NCBI RefSeq assembly: GCF_013284245.2
Contig: NZ_CP085876.1
Span: forward strand, 1,437,001-1,501,000
DNA from: Brevibacillus sp. DP1.3A
GTDB taxonomy: Bacteria; Bacillota; Bacilli; Brevibacillales; Brevibacillaceae
DNA length: 64,000 nucleotides
Direction of reading: 5' to 3'
The notes under the pieces were generated by a model. That model was not told the DNA's origin and did not search any database. It worked only from the letters and a program-made list of their open reading frames with translations. This document shows positions 17,056 through 24,990 of this stretch, piece after piece; the stretch's first letter is position 1; the number at the start of each line of letters is the position of its first letter. The translations under genes were made by a program, and so were the position numbers.

Positions 17056-18159
17056 TTAATGTTCTTTGATCACGTTGTAGAAGGTATCGCGTTCCAGCGC
17101 GCGTTTTCCTGCGCCTTTGATCAACCAAACCAACTCATCTACAGTCAGAGCTTGCTGGGTAAGTGCACCGGCTGAGTGGCTGATGCGCTCCTCGATCAAG
17201 GTTCCATGAGCATCGGAAATTCCCATTTGCAGAGAAAGTTGTGTGAGCTGGGTACCGATGTTGATGAAGTATGCTTTGACATGCTGGAAGTTATCGAGCA
17301 TCAGACGGCTGATCGCCATTGTTTTCAAATCATCAATGGCAGAGTTGCGGCGTTTGATACCAGCTGTTGCTTGGATCGGTTGAACAGCCAATGGAATGAA
17401 CACCATGAAGCCGTTTGTGTCATCTTGCAGCTCGCGCAGGCGGAGCATGTGAATCACGCGCTCTTCCAATGTCTCGATGGAGCCGTACAGCATGGTGGTA
17501 TGTGTTTTCAAGCCCAACTCATGAGCCGTGCGGTGTACTTGCAGGTACATGTCTGTACTTGCTTTTTCCGGGCTCATTTTCATACGATAGCGCTCAGTCA
17601 AAATCTCAGCGCCACCGCCAGTGAGGCTTTGGAGACCAGCTTTCATCAGCTCTTGCAATACCTCGCGGATGGATAGGCCGGAAATGCGGGAGAAGAACTC
17701 AATCTCCGCACCTGTATACGATTTAATCGTCACATCCGGGTACGCTTTTCTCAAGGTACGAAGGGTGTCGAGGTAGTATTCAAATGGCTTGTGCTGGTTA
17801 TGTCCGCCAACGATATGGAATTCACGGATACCCGGATGGAAGCGAGTTTCTACATAATGAAGCAACTCTTCCATGCTCATTGTGTAGGCACCTTCATCCC
17901 CTTCATCGCGGCGGAAGCCACAGAATCTGCAATGAGCTTCACATACGTTCGTTGGGTTGATGTACAGATTTTGCAAAAAGTAAACGTTATCCTGATTCTT
18001 GCGATAGTTAACAACGTTAGCCAATTGTCCAATCGTCAAAAGATCGTTGGAATTAAAAAGGGTGACACCGTCTTCCAAGGTAAGTCTTTCGCCATGCATG
18101 ACTTTTTCTGCGATTCCGGCGAGAGATTTGTCTTGTATGGCAATCGTTTCAAGCGCCAT
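17056..18159 (-). CDS. mqnE: aminofutalosine synthase MqnE (radical SAM)
   Basis: 367-aa radical SAM enzyme of the CofH/MqnC/MqnE group. The cluster motif CEAHCRFC (C-x3-C-x2-C) is at about residue 68; LTGGGAEIL and HTTMLYGSIET are typical further on. MqnE makes aminofutalosine from 3-[(1-carboxyvinyl)oxy]benzoate and SAM in the futalosine route to menaquinone. MqnC, another family member, is the alternative but the start INPTNVCEAHCRFC and length favour MqnE. No other mqn gene is adjacent. ATG 18159 is preferred over the upstream GTG at 18168, which abuts the RBS AAAGGAAG. Confidence 0.8.
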   Translation of the reverse strand: MALETIAIQDKSLAGIAEKVMHGERLTLEDGVTLFNSNDLLTIGQLANVVNYRKNQDNVYFLQNLYINPTNVCEAHCRFCGFRRDEGDEGAYTMSMEELLHYVETRFHPGIREFHIVGGHNQHKPFEYYLDTLRTLRKAYPDVTIKSYTGAEIEFFSRISGLSIREVLQELMKAGLQSLTGGGAEILTERYRMKMSPEKASTDMYLQVHRTAHELGLKTHTTMLYGSIETLEERVIHMLRLRELQDDTNGFMVFIPLAVQPIQATAGIKRRNSAIDDLKTMAISRLMLDNFQHVKAYFINIGTQLTQLSLQMGISDAHGTLIEERISHSAGALTQQALTVDELVWLIKGAGKRALERDTFYNVIKEH

Positions 18160-18495
18160 TCCAAACACTTCCTTTCAAAGTCAATGGTTCTTAGATGAAA
18201 GAGCTTTAATCCAGTCGTACCCAATCGATATTCGTTCCATGGGAGTGGAAAGGCTCTTAGGAATAGAGTAAATCTCGGACAACAAGAGCACCTATATTAT
18301 AAACCTCTTGGTAAGTACGAACAATATCATAAGTTCTCCAACTCTCTAGAAGGAAGTTTTGTATGTAAAAATATAACAATTACCGTCGTATTTTTGGTAT
18401 ATTTTCGGAAATTAAGTAATTTTTGTTTGCGAAATTCTAGCTGTTCTTGTAAAATATAGTAAGAAAGCCTGATCTATTACTAGGAGGAGCTTCAA
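18160..18495. other. intergenic region between mqnE and the spo0E-like gene
   Basis: 336 bp between divergent genes. It holds the putative promoter at 18427-18455 and AT-rich sequence; I see no convincing small ORF. Confidence 0.55.
18427..18455 (+). promoter_or_regulatory. putative sigma-A promoter of the spo0E-like gene
   Basis: TTGCGA (18427-18432), 17-bp spacer, TAAAAT (18450-18455), about 40 bp upstream of the start codon. Confidence 0.5.
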
Positions 18496-18717
18496 ATGCG
18501 GGACGTTTTGCTCGAGAAAATCGAACTCCTTCGACAGCGTATGGTATATATGGGGTTAGAGTTTGGGTTAGATCATCCAGATGTCCTAGAATACAGTATA
18601 CAAATTGATCAACTACACAACGAACTGAACCAGATCGATCATAGTCTGTCTAAGGCAGGGAACCGGAAGAAAGCTTATAGATTTTATCTAATGGAAAATA
18701 ATGCACATTTTGCATAG
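18496..18717 (+). CDS. Spo0E-like sporulation phosphatase (Spo0A~P dephosphorylation)
   Basis: 73-aa two-helix protein. The signature S-x2-x-D around EYSIQIDQLHNEL (residues about 37-49) matches the Spo0E/YnzD/YisI family, which dephosphorylates Spo0A~P and so holds back sporulation. The first helix (LLEKIELLRQRMVYM) is also typical of the family. The canonical motif is S-x-x-L-D; here the D is present but its neighbours differ, so activity on Spo0A~P is inferred. TAGGAGGAG RBS about 7 bp upstream. Confidence 0.75.
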   Translation: MRDVLLEKIELLRQRMVYMGLEFGLDHPDVLEYSIQIDQLHNELNQIDHSLSKAGNRKKAYRFYLMENNAHFA

Positions 18718-18867
18718 GAAGGGGAAACCCTTCTTTTTTATTTGTAAAGAGAGAATGAGCGCGTAAAGTGCAGGGGAACCTTGTGGGAAGAAGCGTTTCT
18801 TAGTAAACTGAATATACTGGTTGTAACAAGTGCAGGAATAATGAGCCTGTGAAGGAGGGAAAGAAGC

Positions 18868-19227
18868 ATGATTACATTGACAGAGCGCGCCAGTCTGAAA
18901 GTAAAAGAAATGCTGGCAGCAGAAGGCAAGCCCGATGTGTTTTTGCGGGTAGGTGTCAGAACAGGTGGTTGCAGCGGCTTTACCTACGGGATGGGCTGGG
19001 ACGAAGAGATAAAAGAAGGCGACGAGACCTTCGAGCAAAACGGTGTGAAAATTATTGTCGATAAGGACAGCTACCCATACATTAAAGGTACAGAGATCGA
19101 TTTCAAGGAATCGATGATGGGCGGAGGCTTCTCTATCGAGAACCCGAATGCAGTCGCTTCTTGTGGGTGTGGCTCTTCGTTTAAGACGGCACTCGCTGAA
19201 GGCAAAGCGGAGAAATGTGACGACTAA
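18868..19227 (+). CDS. HesB/IscA-type Fe-S assembly protein
   Basis: 119-aa A-type carrier. Conserved cysteines are in GGCSGFTYG (about residue 36) and SCGCGSS near the end, the pattern C-x~64-C-x-C that holds an Fe-S cluster. It receives clusters from a scaffold and hands them to targets such as the several Fe-S enzymes of this genome. Corresponds to B. subtilis YutM. A strong GGAGGG RBS lies 8 bp upstream. Ends before a long terminator. Confidence 0.9.
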   Translation: MITLTERASLKVKEMLAAEGKPDVFLRVGVRTGGCSGFTYGMGWDEEIKEGDETFEQNGVKIIVDKDSYPYIKGTEIDFKESMMGGGFSIENPNAVASCGCGSSFKTALAEGKAEKCDD

Positions 19228-19265
19228 GGCCTTTTGCTAGTATTTGGTGAATAATACTAATAGAG

Positions 19266-19314
19266 ACCTCTTTGACTTGTGCGGAAATTTCGCATGAGTT
19301 GAAGAGGTTTTTTT
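19266..19314 (+). terminator. terminator after the HesB/IscA gene
   Basis: Long stem ACCTCTT..ACT..GCG paired with CGC..AGT..AAGAGGT, then seven T. Confidence 0.85.
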
Positions 19315-19401
19315 GTTGGGAGTATTCGGATGAAAATTTCCAAATCGTGTCACAAAATGACGCCTTTGTTTGTTATACGTGCGAATCGGCGGTGAGAGGG
19401 C

Positions 19402-19593
19402 TTGGATCATAACGAAATGGAGCAAGCGCTAAAGGAGGTCAGAGCGGGGGATATCGACCACTTTTGTTTGATCATCGATGCGATGCAAAAGATCGGCACA
19501 CGGTTTTTTTCGGCATGCCTTGAATCCTGCTCTGACGAAAAAAGATTTACTGATGATTGCCGAGAAATTGAAATAGAGAACATCTATCGGTAA
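19402..19593 (+). pseudogene. probable frameshifted short gene, sigma-factor-like start
   Basis: From TTG 19402 the frame gives 63 aa beginning LDHNEMEQALKEVRAGD and continuing to FCLIIDAMQ, like the first helix of an ECF sigma factor. After about residue 30 the frame turns unnatural, whereas the +1 frame reads HALNPALTKKDLLMIAEKLK and then stops at 19605, a sensible protein end. I read this as a small gene broken by a 1-base shift. A bona fide short ORF is possible. Nothing else of a sigma factor is found downstream. Confidence 0.3.
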
Positions 19594-19697
19594 ATGTAAC
19601 ATTTATCCAAATGCACACGTATTTACAAGAGCAGCTCCTTTTTGGAGACTGCTCTTAGCTCACTTTTAGGCAAAAGCATGAGTAAGGAGTGAAGAAG

Positions 19698-21179
19698 TTG
19701 GCTGATGTTACACAAGAACAAAAAGGCTTGCAGTGGCTATTGCTGGGGGCATTTGGGAGCGGCTTACTGTTTGACTGGATGTTTTACAGTAAAGGATTGG
19801 GTATCTCTTTTCTATTGTTCGTAATCGGCTTGTACGGTCTCTTTATTTGGCAGGCTAGGCAACGCATTCATTTACGCTTTTCCCGAAAGCAAGTATTCGA
19901 CTGGATATGGTCGCTTCCGATTTTTCTATTGGCCTTTACCTTTTTTCTATTTTCCAATCCGCATTTTCACCTGTTCAACCTGTTACTGATCCCGTTTCTA
20001 TTCGTGATCCAAACGATCCTGATCACCAAGCGTCATCAAGCGAAATGGTACGAGGCAGGCTTTTTCATGGAGATGATGGAGACATTGCTCCTTTACACCC
20101 CGAAGTATACGCGCCTGCCATTTAAGCTGACAAAGGAATGGATCAAGGGTAGGGTGAATCAGGAGAAGTATGGGGTGATGAAGAAGGTTTTCATAGGAAT
20201 CGGCATCTCGGTGCCTCTATTGGTGATTGTACTCTCCTTGCTCTCGAATGCGGATAGTGTGTTTGGACATTTTCTGGGTCAAATACCGCGAAGGGTGATT
20301 GATGTCGATTCACTTGAAGCAATCTTTCGAATGATGCTAATCGGGCTCATTACGATCCTTGTGTTTGCTTACATGTATTCTCTTTTCGGGAAACGAGAAG
20401 AAGTAGTGGAATTGCCTGTACCCGGAGATGACAAAAAGATCGTTTGGGACGGAGTTATCCTTGTAACGATTCTGGCGATCATCAATATCGTGTACACAGC
20501 GTTTACATACATTCAGATATCGTATTTGTTCAGCGGGGCGAAGCGAGTTTTACCAGATGAATTGACGTACGCCGAGTATGCTAGAAATGGCTTCAATGAG
20601 CTGGTGACGGTCACCGTCATTAATTTCTTGATTCTCCTATGCACGATGCATTTCGCATCACGGGCAAAACCAATGCTCTACCGGATCATTCAAGTTCTGC
20701 TGAGTATGTTGACGATTTGTACGGGCTTCATGCTCGTGTCCGCCTATTTTCGCCTCTCGCTGTATGAGGATGCTTACGGGTATACACATACGCGGCTGTT
20801 AGCTCACGTTTTCATGATATTTCTGTTTGTGTTGTTTAACATTGCTCTCTTGAAAATTTGGCGCGACCGTTTCTCCCTGATCAAGTATTACGCGATTGTG
20901 ACACTAGTGAGTTACGTCATTCTGAATTACATCAATATGGACGTCATCATTGCTAAAAACAATGTACAGCGCTATCATGCGACTGGCCACATCGACATCG
21001 AGTATTTGAGCGAGCTGTCTTATGACGCGATACCAGTGGTTATGGAGCTTGTGAGGGATAAAAAGGTAGAAGAGAGGTTTATGGAGATGCTGCAGGAGCG
21101 GAAAGAGATTTTGTATGAGGACAATAGCTGGCAGTCCTTTAATCTCTCGGAGTATCGGGCGAAAGCTTATCTTCCATGA
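19698..21179 (+). CDS. DUF4173/DUF4153-type polytopic membrane protein
   Basis: 493 aa with about ten transmembrane helices separated by short loops (for example about 10-60, 70-110, 155-180, 205-235). A conserved-looking soluble C-terminal segment begins near the LNYINMDVIIAKNN stretch, typical of DUF4173 proteins of unknown function. TTG 19698 is chosen because AAGGAG (19684-19689) lies 8 bp upstream; the in-frame GTG at 19689 overlaps the RBS. Function unknown. Confidence 0.75.
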   Translation: MADVTQEQKGLQWLLLGAFGSGLLFDWMFYSKGLGISFLLFVIGLYGLFIWQARQRIHLRFSRKQVFDWIWSLPIFLLAFTFFLFSNPHFHLFNLLLIPFLFVIQTILITKRHQAKWYEAGFFMEMMETLLLYTPKYTRLPFKLTKEWIKGRVNQEKYGVMKKVFIGIGISVPLLVIVLSLLSNADSVFGHFLGQIPRRVIDVDSLEAIFRMMLIGLITILVFAYMYSLFGKREEVVELPVPGDDKKIVWDGVILVTILAIINIVYTAFTYIQISYLFSGAKRVLPDELTYAEYARNGFNELVTVTVINFLILLCTMHFASRAKPMLYRIIQVLLSMLTICTGFMLVSAYFRLSLYEDAYGYTHTRLLAHVFMIFLFVLFNIALLKIWRDRFSLIKYYAIVTLVSYVILNYINMDVIIAKNNVQRYHATGHIDIEYLSELSYDAIPVVMELVRDKKVEERFMEMLQERKEILYEDNSWQSFNLSEYRAKAYLP

Positions 21180-21188
21180 AATTAGGGG

Positions 21189-21220
21189 ACGGAGACGAGG
21201 TGATCTATCGTCTCCGTTTT
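21189..21220 (+). terminator. terminator after the DUF4173 gene
   Basis: GGAGACGA pairs with TCGTCTCC, followed by TTTTG. Confidence 0.75.
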
Positions 21221-21786
21221 GTTTGGAACAAGAAAAGATAGAACAAGATTCCCACTAGGATGATGACCACGGTCCCTGTAAATAGATAATCGTTCCATAC
21301 TAGATTGGCGGAACTGATAGGCATTGCACCAGGACCTAACGCTTGCAAGTCCTCTCCAGCAGCTGACTTGATGGCTGTTCGTGTACAGATGTTGGTCTCT
21401 AGCTCATTTAGCTCCCAATAAGACGCATAGACAAGATATTCTTGACCGGGTTGAAAAGGGATGCCGCATGCACCTCCAAGACCGCTGGTGACGATCTGAA
21501 CTTGTGTCTGATCCACTCCTTTCCACGTGGACTGTACCTCGAAAATAACAGCAAAGCCCCCCCGCTCTGGTTTATCCCAAAAGGGAAGCCAACGTAGCCA
21601 GTCTGTTCGCTCATTTACCTGGAGTACCTTGCCTGTAAATACAGCGGTAGACTGATCCTTTGCTGTTAAAGGGTCAGGAGGTCTGGCACAACTACAGGCC
21701 GACGCAGGAAAAGGCTCGATGAAAAAGGTGAAAAGAATCACGAACGAGAAAAATGTAAGAATACCTTGAGCGTTCCTAAAAATCAT
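21205..21786 (-). CDS. exported NTR/TIMP-like protein with C-terminal membrane anchor
   Basis: 193-aa protein. After a signal peptide ending ..PFPASA the mature chain starts CSCARPPDP, the hallmark of netrin-like (NTR) domains such as those in TIMP-like bacterial proteins. Four to five cysteines (CSC, GGACG, TNICT) likely make disulfides. A second hydrophobic stretch (LFTGTVVIILVGILFYLFLF) and a basic KRRR end anchor it in the membrane. The ATG at 21786 follows GAGGAG by 10 bp. Divergent from the phosphoesterase with 55 bp between. Role unknown. Confidence 0.72.
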   Translation of the reverse strand: MIFRNAQGILTFFSFVILFTFFIEPFPASACSCARPPDPLTAKDQSTAVFTGKVLQVNERTDWLRWLPFWDKPERGGFAVIFEVQSTWKGVDQTQVQIVTSGLGGACGIPFQPGQEYLVYASYWELNELETNICTRTAIKSAAGEDLQALGPGAMPISSANLVWNDYLFTGTVVIILVGILFYLFLFQTKRRR

Positions 21787-21841
21787 CACTGATCCACTCC
21801 TCTAAACCATAAGACGGGGAAAAGAGAGGATTGTTCCGAAA

Positions 21842-22636
21842 ATGATGACAACGATTATTTTGTATATCTTGGTGGGAATAATCTTTCTTGCCTACCATAC
21901 GACTTATGTCAAAACGTCGACAGTGAAGCTGACGATCCCTTCTGTACCCCCACTTACATTGGTTCATCTTTCCGATCCTCATGGACGAACACGGTTTTGG
22001 AATGGAGAGTTGCACAAACTGGTGAATGTTCACGATCCGGATTTGGTGATAGTGACGGGAGATTTGACACAGGACAGCGGGCAGTTGACGAGTGTGTTGA
22101 ATGAGCTAGCGAAAATAAAGAGCGAGGATGGGATATACTTCGTCCCTGGCAATTACGAGAGAGAAGCAGGAAGATTTCGCAAAAAAGCCTATTCCGCTGC
22201 TGTTTCCGATTCCCAAAAAGAGGCTTGGCAACAGGTAATGACGGTGTTGGAAAACGAGAGTACGGTGATAGAAAAGGATGGCAGTCGCATTTGGATATAC
22301 GGCTTCGATAATTCGATTTACGGCAATGAACGGCGTCCTAGGAAAGAGATCCAGCAGGCGAACTTGACGATATTTTTGGCTCACTCTCCCAATATTATCT
22401 CGTTGATTCACAACGAGGGTTTAAAAGCTGACCTTCTCTTGACCGGACACACCCACGGGGGACAAGTTCGCTTGTTCAACCGTACTGTTGGTGCCTATAA
22501 GCATTTTCATGTCGGGCAAAAAGAGGATCAATCCGTTGGCGTATTTGGCATCAGTCGCGGGCTTGGTACTTCTAGGCTGCCAATCCGGCTGAATTGCTTT
22601 GCAGAGATCACGGTATACGCGATCAATCAATCATGA
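21842..22636 (+). CDS. YkuE-like metallophosphoesterase
   Basis: 264-aa calcineurin-like enzyme with a single N-terminal membrane anchor (about residues 2-18). Metal-site motifs are in order: HLSDPHGR, VTGDLTQD, PGNYERE, AHSPN and TGHTHGGQVRLF. GN-Y rather than the usual GNHD is a small deviation at the third motif. YkuE-type proteins act on phosphodiesters or UDP-lipid substrates at the membrane. RBS is weak, AGAGAGG about 12 bp upstream. It has no clear operon partner. Confidence 0.85.
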   Translation: MMTTIILYILVGIIFLAYHTTYVKTSTVKLTIPSVPPLTLVHLSDPHGRTRFWNGELHKLVNVHDPDLVIVTGDLTQDSGQLTSVLNELAKIKSEDGIYFVPGNYEREAGRFRKKAYSAAVSDSQKEAWQQVMTVLENESTVIEKDGSRIWIYGFDNSIYGNERRPRKEIQQANLTIFLAHSPNIISLIHNEGLKADLLLTGHTHGGQVRLFNRTVGAYKHFHVGQKEDQSVGVFGISRGLGTSRLPIRLNCFAEITVYAINQS

Positions 22637-22755
22637 ACGCTCGTGTTCATCAATCGTTCCTCAATTCGTCACTGTTCGTTCACACGATCCCAGATTTTGG
22701 ATTGATTTCATCGAGTAAGATGGAAGTGTAGAAAAAGAAGAAAGAAGGGGTCATT

Positions 22756-23139
22756 GTGAACAAGAAGTGGGGTATGTTGGTTTCTTCAGTTGCATTGTCT
22801 GCAATGTTGATTACAGCATGCGGCGGAGGAAAGGATCAAGCTGCTAGCACGGATGCAGCGGCTCCTGCAGCGACTACTGGCACACAAGTGAATATCGAAG
22901 CTAGTAACTGGAAATTCAATCAAGAAACCTTTGAAGTAAAAGCTGGCGAAGAGTTCACGCTCAACTTTAAGTCGACAGAAGGCTTTCACGGTATTGGTAT
23001 CCAAGGGCTGGATGTAGACCTCCAAAAAGATGGCAGCAAAACGATGAAAATCGATACAGCTGGTGAGTACACCATCTTTTGCAACGTGATTTGTGGACCG
23101 GATCATGGCAAAATGGTAGCAAAATTAGTCGTGAAATAA
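22756..23139 (+). CDS. cupredoxin lipoprotein (cytochrome c oxidase subunit II-like)
   Basis: 127-aa lipoprotein. The lipobox is LITAC, with the lipid on Cys22. The cupredoxin domain follows an Ala-rich linker; the final motif CNVICGPDHGKM (C-x3-C-x3-H-x2-M) and the upstream His in EGFHGIGI complete a binuclear CuA-like site, the pattern of oxidase subunit II. It probably carries electrons or copper outside the membrane. GTG start with GAAGGGG 6 bp upstream. No oxidase genes are adjacent, so the partner is unknown. Confidence 0.85.
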   Translation: MNKKWGMLVSSVALSAMLITACGGGKDQAASTDAAAPAATTGTQVNIEASNWKFNQETFEVKAGEEFTLNFKSTEGFHGIGIQGLDVDLQKDGSKTMKIDTAGEYTIFCNVICGPDHGKMVAKLVVK

Positions 23140-23270
23140 TTCGATTCTCTTAATGGAATAAAACAACAAACAAGCACTTTGGCCTGCATAGCGGGTCAAG
23201 GTGTTTTTTCATTTCACAGGTGGGGGCATACTACATGGGTAGCCACTCATCGAGTAAGGGAGGGAACCAC

Positions 23271-23390
23271 ATGTCCAAGCACAACAATAAAGACAAACGC
23301 CCAACAGAAGCATCCGCCGGCTCACGCAGTACTCCTCCGAAAACGGGAGAGAACACTGGGCATAATTTGCGGAAAGAAGATCGATCGTAG
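23271..23390 (+). CDS. 39-aa hydrophilic peptide, possibly a spore protein
   Basis: ATG 23271 lies 6 bp after AAGGGAGGG. The product, MSKHNNKDKRPTEASAGS.. to the end ..NLRKEDRS, is basic, without hydrophobic residues, and rich in Asn, Lys, Ser, Gly and Pro. That composition resembles minor acid-soluble spore proteins (SspN/SspP size class), but no clear family match is seen. It is too short for ordinary gene calling. A terminator-like hairpin follows at 23416. Confidence 0.45.
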   Translation: MSKHNNKDKRPTEASAGSRSTPPKTGENTGHNLRKEDRS

Positions 23391-23415
23391 CATACAAGAG
23401 AGAAGCTAGCAGGCA

Positions 23416-23444
23416 AAGGTCCTCCCATGACGGAGGGCTTTTTT
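23416..23444 (+). terminator. terminator after the 39-aa gene
   Basis: AAG.CCTCC pairs with GGAGG.CTT, followed by five to six T. Confidence 0.6.
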
Positions 23445-23531
23445 GCTTGTCATATACATGTTTTCGCGATTTTTGCACATGGTAAGGAGGAAAAGTTTTC
23501 AAGTCGGTGATGCGATCCAAAAAGGAGATGA

Positions 23532-23891
23532 GTGACTCTGGATAAGAAACACTACTACGTGACCTTGCAAGCAGGAACGACAGTGGCAGAAATCCGCGAT
23601 GAAAAAGGTTCCGCCACGTATGATTTTGAGATCGAAGCGACCGATGTTCAAGTAGGCATGATGCGAGATTTGTTCAATAACTGCGTCCATGGGGATTTCA
23701 TGATGTGGATGCATGGGCATACGCTATGGTCTGACATGCCGGATCGGGACAACGACGAATACGATGACAACCTGAGGGCCATCTACCAACTCATTTATCA
23801 GTATGGCACTGAAAAAACAAAAAGTGATCTCGAGCAAATGGGCCTTGTAAAACTATTGGGGTTGGATAGAGAAGAGTTGCGCCCTTTTTAA
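23532..23891 (+). CDS. conserved-looking cytosolic protein of unknown function
   Basis: 119 aa; GTG start 7 bp after AAAGGAG. The N-terminal half is beta-rich (YYVTLQAGTTVAEIRD, TYDFEIEAT) and the C-terminal half helical, with an odd Met/His/Trp cluster HGDFMMWMHGHTLW about residues 53-66 that could bind a metal. It ends VKLLGLDREELRPF. I do not recognise a family. Next gene starts 43 bp later on the same strand. Confidence 0.6.
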   Translation: MTLDKKHYYVTLQAGTTVAEIRDEKGSATYDFEIEATDVQVGMMRDLFNNCVHGDFMMWMHGHTLWSDMPDRDNDEYDDNLRAIYQLIYQYGTEKTKSDLEQMGLVKLLGLDREELRPF

Positions 23892-23933
23892 CGGATCAAT
23901 CATAGACGTTTTCTACCAGAAGGAGTGAATAGT

Positions 23934-24554
23934 ATGAAGATGTGGAAGCAAGGAATGATGACAACAGCGCTGGTAATGGGTCTCGCCATGCCAGGTGTTG
24001 CGTTGGCCCAAGATGTATCTGCAACAGTTGACCAGGTGATCAAGCCGACTCACAGCCATGATGAGCATGGGGAGAAGCACATGAAGGTGCGACACAGCTC
24101 AAACAGAGGCGTTCATCAAAAAATGTACATGCTCTTGCTAGCGGAAAAATATGCACCAGATAGCGTGGTGAAATGGCAGGCAGCGTTTAAAGAACGTGAT
24201 CGGTTAATGAGCGAGTTCGAGGCGCTGAGTGACGACCCGAAGTGGCAAGCGAAGCGTGAAGAACGCAAACAACTGATCAACAAGCTGAATGAACAAGTGA
24301 AAAAGGGCGAAATCACCAACGAACAGATGGAAAAGCAGTTCAAGGATTGGAAAGACAAAAACATGGGGCCAAAAGAAGAGCGTGACGCCCGAAAAGCTCG
24401 GATCGAGCAAATGAAAAAAACACACGAAGCTTTTGACTCGGCGATTGAATCTGGCGAAACAGCCAAGATTAAGGAGTCACTCCAGCAAATGCTGGAACAA
24501 ATGCAAGCAAATAATTCTCGCATGGCGGAAAAGCTGGCCATGAAGAAAAAATAA
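23934..24554 (+). CDS. secreted, highly charged helical protein of unknown function
   Basis: 206 aa. Signal peptide MKMWKQGMMTTALVMGLAM.. ends near VALAQDV. A His-rich tract PTHSHDEHGEKHMK (about 32-45) could bind divalent metals. The rest is almost entirely charged alpha-helix (EERKQLINKLNEQVKKGE, EQMEKQFKDWKDKN) ending KLAMKKK, similar in style to DUF2680-like exported proteins of Bacillales. ATG 23934 is preferred to GTG 23925 because AGAAGGAG is then 9 bp away. Terminator follows. Confidence 0.65.
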   Translation: MKMWKQGMMTTALVMGLAMPGVALAQDVSATVDQVIKPTHSHDEHGEKHMKVRHSSNRGVHQKMYMLLLAEKYAPDSVVKWQAAFKERDRLMSEFEALSDDPKWQAKREERKQLINKLNEQVKKGEITNEQMEKQFKDWKDKNMGPKEERDARKARIEQMKKTHEAFDSAIESGETAKIKESLQQMLEQMQANNSRMAEKLAMKKK

Positions 24555-24564
24555 CGTTACGAAC

Positions 24565-24605
24565 AAAAAAGGACGTGACCGACTTACTGGTAGGCGTCCT
24601 TTTTC
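24565..24605. terminator. bidirectional terminator between convergent genes
   Basis: AAAAAGGACG (24565-24574) pairs with CGTCCTTTTT (24595-24604), giving T runs on both strands. Confidence 0.8.
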
Positions 24606-24874
24606 ATATCTGTTACAAGCATAGCGGGTGTCCATTCATTCAGGAAGACCATCTGTTCGGTTTGGCAGGAGGGACACCAGCCTGTATGGATGCAGTGGTG
24701 GCGTGTACGATCTATGTAACCATTGTCCATCTTGGCATCGTCTATCTCCCGGTACGGGCTGTAGCTTCCATAAAAGTCATACAGACGGCCTGCATCTTGC
24801 AGAGCTTGACCGCACGTTGAACACGCTTGTTGGAGCGGCGTGAAGCCATTGCAAACTGGGCACAGATGATTCAA
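24584..24874 (-). CDS. zinc-ribbon-like small protein
   Basis: 96-aa protein with three C-x2-C pairs: CPVCNG and CSTCGQ at the N-terminus, WCPSCQ in the second half. These should bind one or two zinc ions. The remainder, with DFYGSYSPYRE and HHCIHTGW, is not recognised. The start is TTG 24874, with GAGGAGG about 10 bp upstream. Its 3' end lies inside the bidirectional terminator. Function unknown. Confidence 0.65.
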   Translation of the reverse strand: MNHLCPVCNGFTPLQQACSTCGQALQDAGRLYDFYGSYSPYREIDDAKMDNGYIDRTRHHCIHTGWCPSCQTEQMVFLNEWTPAMLVTDMKKDAYQ

Positions 24875-24940
24875 AGTGTAATCGCCTCCTCGTTGTTGCT
24901 TCTACTGTGCACGCCAACAAAAGCGGTTATGCAATGGAAT

Positions 24941-24980
24941 GAAAAATCCCTGTCGCAGCCATCGGAGGCAACAACAGGGA
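24941..24980 (-). terminator. terminator of yumC
   Basis: Minus-strand stem TCCCTGT with ACAGGGA, followed by TTTTTC. Confidence 0.65.
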
Positions 24981-24990
24981 CCAAACATTT

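Noticed and set aside
19402..19593. Intact ECF sigma factor
   Set aside because: Only the first 30 residues resemble one, with no region 4 downstream.
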